Translations under genes and position numbers: made by a program | Part shown: positions 30,627-36,135 of the stretch, piece after piece | Layout of the letters: every line of letters starts with the position of its first letter | Numbering within the stretch: the stretch's first letter is position 1 | DNA from: an uncultured Oscillospiraceae bacterium | GTDB lineage: Bacteria; Bacillota; Clostridia; Oscillospirales; Acutalibacteraceae | DNA length: 36,135 nucleotides | NCBI GenBank assembly: GCA_900539165.1 | Contig: UQAZ01000018.1 | Location: forward strand, 1-36,135 | Direction of reading: 5' to 3' | The notes under the pieces: generated by a model | What the model saw: the letters and a program-made list of their open reading frames with translations, nothing else | The model's database searches: none | What the model was told of the DNA's origin: nothing

Positions 30627-30801
30627 TGGTGGCTGTGGTAGTCAGCGCATCATCGTGTGTCCCGTTTGGCAAAAAGCCAAGCTCGGCATTGGCTGCAACC
30701 GTGCAAATAATCACAACCGCAACGGCAAAAATCAAAGGAATTAATATCCCCTTCATTTTCAAATCACGGCTCAGGGAGTCTTTGTTATTCTTACCTGCCA
30801 C
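30574..30801 (-). CDS. Small single-pass membrane protein, first gene of the 30.8-26.2 kb operon
   Basis: A 75-aa protein with a basic N-terminus (AGKNNKDSLSRDLKMKG), one TM (about 18-37, ILIPLIFAVAVVIICTVAA) and a short acidic ectodomain (LPNGTHDDALTTTATIEKTEF). The start is GTG 30801, 5 nt after AGGAGGGG; the ATG 45 nt further upstream lacks a ribosome site. Its 3' end overlaps the next gene by up to 53 bp in another frame, indicating tight coupling. Family unknown. The promoter is at 30850-30878. Confidence 0.7.
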   Translation of the reverse strand: MAGKNNKDSLSRDLKMKGILIPLIFAVAVVIICTVAANAELGFLPNGTHDDALTTTATIEKTEFDENEYARITKD

Positions 30802-30849
30802 GGCAACCCCTCCTGTACTTTGCAAAAATATTACATTCGCTTGCATAGC

Positions 30850-30878
30850 ATTATAACATAAAGTATGCTTTTTGTCAC
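30850..30878 (-). promoter_or_regulatory. Promoter of the six-gene membrane operon
   Basis: Minus strand GTGACA (30878-30873), 17-nt spacer, TATAAT (30855-30850), 49 nt before the GTG start. Confidence 0.7.
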
Positions 30879-30931
30879 TAACTTATTATAAATTGAATAA
30901 ATTAATTTTTTATTTTGTTAGCATTATAATA

Positions 30932-30960
30932 TTGATATTAATACAGCAATATGTTAAAAT
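30932..30960 (+). promoter_or_regulatory. Promoter of ddl-DUF1934-argS
   Basis: TTGATA (30932-30937), 17-nt spacer, TAAAAT (30955-30960), 50 nt before the ddl ATG. It is divergent from the membrane-operon promoter. Confidence 0.55.
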
Positions 30961-31010
30961 ATATAGAATATTGCGAACAGTAATAACATTTTTCAGTTTA
31001 GGATGATTTT

Positions 31011-32078
31011 ATGAGTAAGATTTCTTTAGGTGTGCTTTTCGGCGGCGCTTCATCAGAGCATAGCATAAGCTGTATCAGCGCAAAGAGCATACTTTCAAAT
31101 ATTGACAAGGAAAAATACGATGTCACAATGCTCGGCATATCAAAAAGCGGCGAGTGGTTTCTTTTTGACGACGACCTTGAGCTTTTGCCGAATGACGAAT
31201 GGCTGACATCAAAAACGCTAAAAAAAGCGTACATATCTCCCGACACCGCAATACACGGTGTTGTTTGTGAGGACGGCAGCATGATAAGACTTGATGTGGT
31301 ATTCCCTGTTCTCCACGGAAAAAACGGAGAGGACGGAACGGTACAGGGCTTGCTTCAGCTTGCACAAATCCCGTTTGTGGGCTGCGACGCAACATCGTCG
31401 GGAAGCTGTATGGATAAGACTGTCACAAACGCTGTGGCAGACGCATTCGCAATTAAGCAGGCAAAGTGGTGTTCTTTTACAAAATACGAATATGACAAGG
31501 ACAGCCAAAGATGTATAGACACAGCTGTCAAAAAGCTCGGTTTTCCTATTTTCATTAAACCGGCTAACGCAGGCTCATCGGTGGGCATAACAAAGGCACA
31601 CAACGAGGAAGAACTCAAACGAGGTATGCAAGTTGCATACGCAGAGGACAAAAAAGCGGTTCTGGAAGAGTTTGTTGAGGGTGCAGAAGTCGAGGTTGCT
31701 GTTTTAGGAAACGACGAGCCGATTGCCGCAGAGGTAGGACAAATCGTTGCCGCTGCCGAATTTTACGACTTTGACGCAAAATATAACAATCCCGCTTCGG
31801 AGCTTCACATTCCCGCACTTCTCAGCGAGGAAAAGCGAAACGAGGTCAGAAACGCAGCGCTGAATGCGTACAAGGCTCTCGGATGCGAGGGGCTTAGCAG
31901 ATGCGACTTTTTCGTAACAAATGATACACAAGAGGTACTGTTAAACGAAATAAACACAATACCGGGGCAAACTTCTATCAGTATGTATCCAAAGCTTTTT
32001 GAAGCGGTGGGAATACCGTACACCGAGCTGATAGACAGGCTCATCGGTCTTGCACTTGAGCGAGGAGGCATTATCTGA
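31011..32078 (+). CDS. ddl: D-alanine--D-alanine ligase
   Basis: ATP-dependent ligation of two D-Ala for peptidoglycan precursors. The 355-aa ATP-grasp enzyme has N-terminal VLFGGASSEHSISCISA, FPVLHGKNGEDGTVQG, the ATP-binding KPANAGSSVGITKA, the omega-loop AAEFYDFDAKYNNPAS and the metal-binding NEINTIPGQTSISMYPK. The omega-loop has the YD-F-x-x-K-Y form of D-Ala/D-Ala ligases and lacks the His of VanA-type D-Lac ligases, so vancomycin resistance is not implied. Its stop overlaps the next ATG by 1 nt. Confidence 0.95.
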   Translation: MSKISLGVLFGGASSEHSISCISAKSILSNIDKEKYDVTMLGISKSGEWFLFDDDLELLPNDEWLTSKTLKKAYISPDTAIHGVVCEDGSMIRLDVVFPVLHGKNGEDGTVQGLLQLAQIPFVGCDATSSGSCMDKTVTNAVADAFAIKQAKWCSFTKYEYDKDSQRCIDTAVKKLGFPIFIKPANAGSSVGITKAHNEEELKRGMQVAYAEDKKAVLEEFVEGAEVEVAVLGNDEPIAAEVGQIVAAAEFYDFDAKYNNPASELHIPALLSEEKRNEVRNAALNAYKALGCEGLSRCDFFVTNDTQEVLLNEINTIPGQTSISMYPKLFEAVGIPYTELIDRLIGLALERGGII

Positions 32079-32506
32079 TGCAGAAAAAGGCATTATTGAC
32101 CATAATCGGCTCTCAGGATTACAACGGCGACAAGGATAAAATCGAGATGAAAACCGTCGGCACTATCGAGCATAACGACGACAGCTATGTTATTCGTTAT
32201 ACCGAGGCTGTGGAGAACAGTCCCGCATCGCTGAAAGCAAAGCTTGTAATCGCAAAGGACGAAAGCAAGGTTGAAATGACCAAATCGGGAGCGTATTCCT
32301 CCCTGCTCGTTATCGAAAAATCGAAACGACACTTGTGTAACTACGGCACGGAATACGGAGATATGCTCATGGGCATATTTGGCAAGAATGTAGAAAATCA
32401 TTACGACGAATGCGAAGGACACTTCAGCTTTGCATACGAAATTGATGTAAACGGCGCAGTATCGTCAACAAATGATGTAACCATAAAATATAAAATCACC
32501 GAATAA
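32078..32506 (+). CDS. DUF1934 (YwiB-like) protein
   Basis: A 142-aa small beta-barrel (lipocalin/calycin-like) protein. The typical order is LLTIIGSQDYNGDKDKIEM, YVIRYTEAVE, a KVEMTKSGAYSSLLVIEK segment, then an HFSFAYEIDVNG-V-S-x-N-D-V-x-I-x-Y end. The family is widely found just upstream of argS in Firmicutes, as in B. subtilis ywiB-argS, and the same order holds here (14-nt gap). Function unknown. Its start overlaps the ddl stop (TGATG), indicating translational coupling. Confidence 0.9.
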   Translation: MQKKALLTIIGSQDYNGDKDKIEMKTVGTIEHNDDSYVIRYTEAVENSPASLKAKLVIAKDESKVEMTKSGAYSSLLVIEKSKRHLCNYGTEYGDMLMGIFGKNVENHYDECEGHFSFAYEIDVNGAVSSTNDVTIKYKITE

Positions 32507-32520
32507 ACAGGAGTTAAACA

Positions 32521-34209
32521 ATGTCACAGATAGTTAAAAAAGCCGAGGAGCAGTTAAAGCAGGCAGTAATTGATGCGGTTAATACCGCAATGAAAAACGG
32601 ACAGCTTCCCAAGGCAGACATACCGGAATTTATTATAGAAAAACCGTCGGACAAAAAGAACGGCGACTTTTCATCAAACATTGCAATGGCAGGCGCAAGA
32701 GCATTTCATATGTCGCCGAGAGCCATAGCGGAAATCATTGTTCAGGCGTTCAGCCTTGAAAACGGATTTATCGAGAAAACGGAAATTGCGGGACCGGGCT
32801 TCATCAATTTCTATTTTTCAGACAGATATTACAGCGAAATTCTCAAAGACATCGTAAACAGCGGTGACAGCTACGGTCGTTCGGATTACGGTCAGGGCAA
32901 AAAGGTTCTCGTTGAATTTGTAAGCGCAAACCCAACAGGTCCTATGCACATAGGAAACGCAAGAGGCGGTGCAATCGGCGACTGTCTTGCAAGCGTTCTT
33001 GATGCGGCAGGCTATGATGTGCAAAGAGAGTTTTATGTAAACGACGCAGGAAATCAAATCGAAAAGTTCGCAACCTCACTCGAGGTACGCTATCTTAACC
33101 TTTGCGGCAAGGATGTTGAAATGCCGGAGGACGCTTATCACGGCGAGGACATCACGGTACACGCAAAGAATTTCTATGACATTAACGGTGACAAGTATGC
33201 CGAGTCTCCGTCGCAGGAGCGCAGAGACGCACTCGTTAAATATGCGCTTCCGCTTAATATTCAGGGACTTGAGGACGACTTGAAAAAATACAGAATCGTA
33301 TATGACAAGTGGTTCAGAGAATCCACCCTGCACAACGACGGCAGCGTTCAAAAGGTAATAGATGCACTGAAGGAAAAGGGCGTAACCTACGAGCAGGAGG
33401 ACGCACTTTGGTTTAAGGCGAGCGAGTTCGGAAACGATAAAGATATAGTTCTTATCAGAGCAAACGGAATACCGACATATATCGTACCCGATATTGCATA
33501 TCACTATAACAAGCTCGTTACAAGAGGTTATGATATTGCCATTGATGTACTCGGTGCAGACCACCACGGCTACATTCCGAGAATGAAGGCTGCATTAACG
33601 GCTCTCGGCATAGACGCAAGCAGACTTGACCCTGTAATTATGCAGATGGTAAGACTTGTAAGAAACGGCGAAACGGTAAAGCTTTCAAAGCGTTCGGGTA
33701 AGGCTATTACGCTCAACACCCTGCTTGACGAAGTGCCGATTGACGCAGCAAGATTTTTGTTTAACCTTCGTGAGCCTAATTCACATTGTGATTTTGATTT
33801 AGAGCTTGCGGTTAAGAACAGTAGCGAAAACCCTGTTTATTATGTTCAGTACGCCCATGCAAGAATTTGCTCTATCCTCAAAAAGGCAAAAGCCGAGGGA
33901 ATTGAGCCGGGTGAGCCTACCGACGAAATACTTTCAAAGCTCAGCTCAAGCGAGGAGAAAGAACTAATCAGCTTTATGTCAGGTTTGACAAGCGAAATCA
34001 TTACCGCCGCAAAAAACTATGACCCTGCAAGAATCACACATTATGTTATAGAACTTGCAACATTATTCCACAAATTCTATAACGCTCACAGGGTTGTATC
34101 GGATGATGCAGAACTTACAAGAGCAAGGCTTTATCTATGCACGGCAGTAAAGAATACAATCAAAAACATTCTGGTAATGCTAAAGGTCGGCGTTCCGGAA
34201 TCAATGTAA
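32521..34209 (+). CDS. argS: Arginyl-tRNA synthetase
   Basis: Charges tRNA-Arg with arginine. The 562-aa class I synthetase has an N-terminal Add-1 domain (1-~115), HIGH-like NPTGPMHIGNARGG, the KMSKS-like VKLSKRSGKAITL, and a C-terminal DALR anticodon-binding domain (about 440-562; YYVQYAHARICSILKK, LYLCTAVKNTIKNILVMLKV) ending with the family-typical VGVPESM. Length is normal. CAGGAG precedes the ATG. It is part of the ddl-DUF1934-argS operon. Confidence 0.96.
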   Translation: MSQIVKKAEEQLKQAVIDAVNTAMKNGQLPKADIPEFIIEKPSDKKNGDFSSNIAMAGARAFHMSPRAIAEIIVQAFSLENGFIEKTEIAGPGFINFYFSDRYYSEILKDIVNSGDSYGRSDYGQGKKVLVEFVSANPTGPMHIGNARGGAIGDCLASVLDAAGYDVQREFYVNDAGNQIEKFATSLEVRYLNLCGKDVEMPEDAYHGEDITVHAKNFYDINGDKYAESPSQERRDALVKYALPLNIQGLEDDLKKYRIVYDKWFRESTLHNDGSVQKVIDALKEKGVTYEQEDALWFKASEFGNDKDIVLIRANGIPTYIVPDIAYHYNKLVTRGYDIAIDVLGADHHGYIPRMKAALTALGIDASRLDPVIMQMVRLVRNGETVKLSKRSGKAITLNTLLDEVPIDAARFLFNLREPNSHCDFDLELAVKNSSENPVYYVQYAHARICSILKKAKAEGIEPGEPTDEILSKLSSSEEKELISFMSGLTSEIITAAKNYDPARITHYVIELATLFHKFYNAHRVVSDDAELTRARLYLCTAVKNTIKNILVMLKVGVPESM

Positions 34210-34251
34210 TTACCAAAAAACAAGCACGACAGACAGAAAGAGAAGGCATTT

Positions 34252-35667
34252 ATGAAATTCAAGCCAAGCACGCTTCACAAGGTAGGACGACTTCTTGTAA
34301 AGTATGTTTACAAAAATCCAAAAAGAAATATTCCAAAAGCATTGAAGGTGGGCAAGGCTGTAACAGGCAACCTATTTCCCGAAACCACCTGGACTGTTCC
34401 GCTTGATGTTATCACGAATCCCGACAACACCTGGAACAGCTATGTTTATAACATATTAAATGACATAGACAGAGATGCGCTTTCTAAGCTGCTTCTCACA
34501 TTTGCGATTGATGCGGGCTATATCGGCACATCAACTCTGCGTGAAAACAGAGACAAGTTAAAATGCAATATTCCGTGGATAATTCTTATGGACCCAACCT
34601 CTGCCTGCAACCTGAAATGCAAAGGCTGTTGGGCTGCCGAGTACGGGCATAAATCCAATCTGTCACTCGACGAGATGAGAAAAATCATAACCGAAGCAAA
34701 GGCTTTAGGTACGCATTTCTTTATGTTCACAGGCGGTGAGCCGTTAGTACGAAAAAAGGATATTTTAACGCTTGTTAAGGAAAACTCGGACTGTATTTTC
34801 CTTGCATTTACAAACGGGACTCTAATTGACGACGAGTTCTGTAACGAAATGAAACAGGCAGGAAACTTTGCCCTTGCACTCTCTGTTGAGGGTACAGAGG
34901 AAACGACCGACTCAAGGCGAGGAGAAGGTGTATACAAAAAGGTTACCGACGCTATGGCTCTGCTCAAAAAGCACAAATGCTTATTCGGCACTTCGATTTG
35001 CTACACTTCTCAAAACTATGAGGCTGTTACAAGCGACGAATTCTATGATATGGAAATCAACGCAGGCGCAAAATTTGCGCTTTACTTCCACTATATGCCT
35101 GTCGGTTCTGATGCTGATACCGATTTGCTTCTTACTCCTCAGCAAAGAGAGCATGTATATAAGACAATTCGTAAAAAGAGAAATTCAAAGGGCGGAAAGC
35201 CTATTTTCACAATGGACTTCCAAAACGACGGAGAATTTGTCGGCGGTTGCATTGCAGGCGGAAGAAACTACTTCCACATCAACAGTGAGGGTGATGCCGA
35301 GCCGTGCGTATTTATCCATTACAGCGACAGCAACATAAGAGAAAAGAGTATTCTCGAATGTCTGCGTTCACCGCTGTTCAACGAATATTACAAGGGACAG
35401 CCGTTTAACAACAACATGCTCAGACCTTGTCCTATGCTGGAAAATCCTCAGGCATTGAGAAAAATTATTGAAAAAACAAATGCCAAATCAACAAACCTTA
35501 CCTGCCCCGAAAGTGCAGAGGAGCTTTGCTCAAAATGTGATTGCTATGCAAAGGCTTGGGCGCCAAAGGCAAAGGAAATTTGGGAGAGCCGTGAGCATTT
35601 CCGCCCGTATACTCAGTATTACAGAGATACCGAGGAGGGCAAAAAGGAGTTTAACGAAAAGCAGTAA
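34252..35667 (+). CDS. Radical SAM/SPASM-type protein
   Basis: A 471-aa radical SAM enzyme. The first ~105 residues are a helical, basic extension (FKPSTLHKVGRLLVKYVYKN). The SAM/4Fe-4S motif is CNLKCKGC (C119, C123, C126), followed by MFTGGEPLVRK and FTNGTLIDDEF. The C-terminal region has many Cys (GGCIAGGRNYFHINSEGD, EPCVFIHYSD, RPCPMLENP, LTCPESAEELCSKCDCYAKAW) that can hold auxiliary 4Fe-4S clusters as in SPASM domains. No candidate precursor peptide is next to it, so the substrate is unknown. AGAAGG is 6 nt before the ATG. Confidence 0.88.
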   Translation: MKFKPSTLHKVGRLLVKYVYKNPKRNIPKALKVGKAVTGNLFPETTWTVPLDVITNPDNTWNSYVYNILNDIDRDALSKLLLTFAIDAGYIGTSTLRENRDKLKCNIPWIILMDPTSACNLKCKGCWAAEYGHKSNLSLDEMRKIITEAKALGTHFFMFTGGEPLVRKKDILTLVKENSDCIFLAFTNGTLIDDEFCNEMKQAGNFALALSVEGTEETTDSRRGEGVYKKVTDAMALLKKHKCLFGTSICYTSQNYEAVTSDEFYDMEINAGAKFALYFHYMPVGSDADTDLLLTPQQREHVYKTIRKKRNSKGGKPIFTMDFQNDGEFVGGCIAGGRNYFHINSEGDAEPCVFIHYSDSNIREKSILECLRSPLFNEYYKGQPFNNNMLRPCPMLENPQALRKIIEKTNAKSTNLTCPESAEELCSKCDCYAKAWAPKAKEIWESREHFRPYTQYYRDTEEGKKEFNEKQ

Positions 35668-35697
35668 TCTGATTTTTGATGAAAAGAGATGTTTAAT

Positions 35698-36111
35698 ATG
35701 TGGGCTGTTTTTGCAGTCTTATCCGCAGTATTTGCGGCATTGACCTCGATACTTGCAAAGATCGGAATAGAAAATGTTGACTCAAACCTTGCAACCGCAA
35801 TAAGAACGATGGTTGTTGTGGGAATGTCGTGGCTGATGGTGTTCATCACGAACGCACAAATGGGGCTGAGCAGTATCAGTAAGAAAAGTTGGATTTTCCT
35901 GATACTCTCCGGACTGGCAACGGGTGCGTCGTGGCTTTGTTATTATAAAGCAATCCAAATGGGCGAGGTCTCAAAAGTAGTTCCGATTGACAAGCTGAGC
36001 ATTGTAATAACACTTATTCTCGCAGTTGTATTCTTGCACGAGGATTTCAATGTAAAATCAATTATAGGCGCTGTCTTGATTACGGCAGGCACTTTGATTA
36101 TGGTGCTTTGA
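35698..36111 (+). CDS. Single-domain EamA/DMT transporter
   Basis: A 137-aa protein with about four or five TMs and one EamA repeat (MWAVFAVLSAVFAALTSILA, FLILSGLATGASWLCYYKAI, VVPIDKLSIVITLILAVVF, SIIGAVLITAGTLIMVL). Most drug/metabolite transporters have two EamA repeats in about 300 aa; this half-length form would need to dimerise. It contains the KVVPIDKLS landmark with the expected Pro and Asp. The start is ATG 35698, as AAGAGA ends about 13 nt upstream; the ATG at 35689 abuts that site. The gene is complete: its stop lies at 36109-36111, 24 nt before the window end. Confidence 0.88.
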   Translation: MWAVFAVLSAVFAALTSILAKIGIENVDSNLATAIRTMVVVGMSWLMVFITNAQMGLSSISKKSWIFLILSGLATGASWLCYYKAIQMGEVSKVVPIDKLSIVITLILAVVFLHEDFNVKSIIGAVLITAGTLIMVL

Positions 36112-36135
36112 GCAGTCATAACTAAGTTTTATTAA

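Noticed and set aside
31700..31830. VanA/VanC-type ligase instead of Ddl
   Set aside because: The omega-loop YDFDAKYNNP lacks the D-Lac ligase His, and no van-type regulatory or dehydrogenase genes adjoin.
1..36135. tRNA or rRNA genes, prophage or intact insertion sequence
   Set aside because: No cloverleaf, rRNA signature, integrase or transposase was seen in any frame; only repeats and one decayed gene hint at mobility.

Overview
The window looks like a chromosomal segment of a low-GC, anaerobic, Gram-positive gut-type Clostridia, most likely Ruminococcaceae/Oscillospiraceae. This is an inference from the gene families: reverse rubrerythrin beside a PerR-like repressor, CD1871A and DUF6472 small proteins, UPF0735-hom-lysC, DUF1934-argS, and GH28 and GH29 enzymes. 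Strong AGGAGG ribosome sites and AT-rich sigma-A-type promoters agree with it. No rRNA, tRNA, CRISPR array, intact insertion sequence or prophage is visible.

Layout. 1-2.4 kb: a greA-lysS operon on the minus strand; LysRS carries an unusual ~115-residue N-terminal extension that looks like two YegP/DUF1508 repeats. 2.5-3.7 kb: a decayed DUF4417 gene on the plus strand (lost start codon, internal deletion, frameshift), followed by two tandem paralogous genes for ~95-residue proteins. 3.7-4.1 kb: a gene-free cluster of perfect hairpins and repeats. 4.1-5.0 kb: PspC and LiaF-like envelope-stress proteins. 5.2-8.1 kb: the aspartate-family operon ACT protein-hom-lysC. 8.3-12.4 kb: an OmpR-type two-component system divergent from a redox operon (CD1871A-like 48-residue protein, membrane 4Fe-4S protein, TlpA-like lipoprotein). 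12.5-16.3 kb: an AI-2E family permease, a highly structured 321-bp intergenic element, and a metal-efflux P-type ATPase with a separate HMA protein behind an ArsR/SmtB-like operator. 16.4-19.9 kb: DUF6472, a SecB-like protein and a GH28 enzyme on the minus strand; a DUF1624 membrane acyltransferase and trmB on the plus strand. 20-22.3 kb: serC-serA. 22.5-23.5 kb: a PerR-like regulator and reverse rubrerythrin behind a palindromic PerR/Fur box. 23.5-26.2 kb: a lipoprotein, a small XRE regulator and a membrane-anchored GH29 fucosidase. 26.2-30.8 kb: a six-gene minus-strand operon of uncharacterised, mostly membrane, proteins ending in an Mbeg1/DUF2974-like hydrolase. 31-36.1 kb: ddl, DUF1934, argS, a radical SAM/SPASM protein and a single-domain EamA transporter.

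Most of the window is housekeeping: translation, Asp-family and Ser biosynthesis, peptidoglycan precursor synthesis, oxygen and metal defence, and glycan use. The parts least explained by known biology are the DUF1508-LysRS fusion, the degraded DUF4417 locus with its paralogous small proteins, the 30.8-26.2 kb membrane operon containing two paralogous four-TM proteins, and a 51-nt structured motif present in two intergenic regions 9 kb apart that shows compensatory changes in a helix. All family names come from reading the translated sequence; no database search was run.
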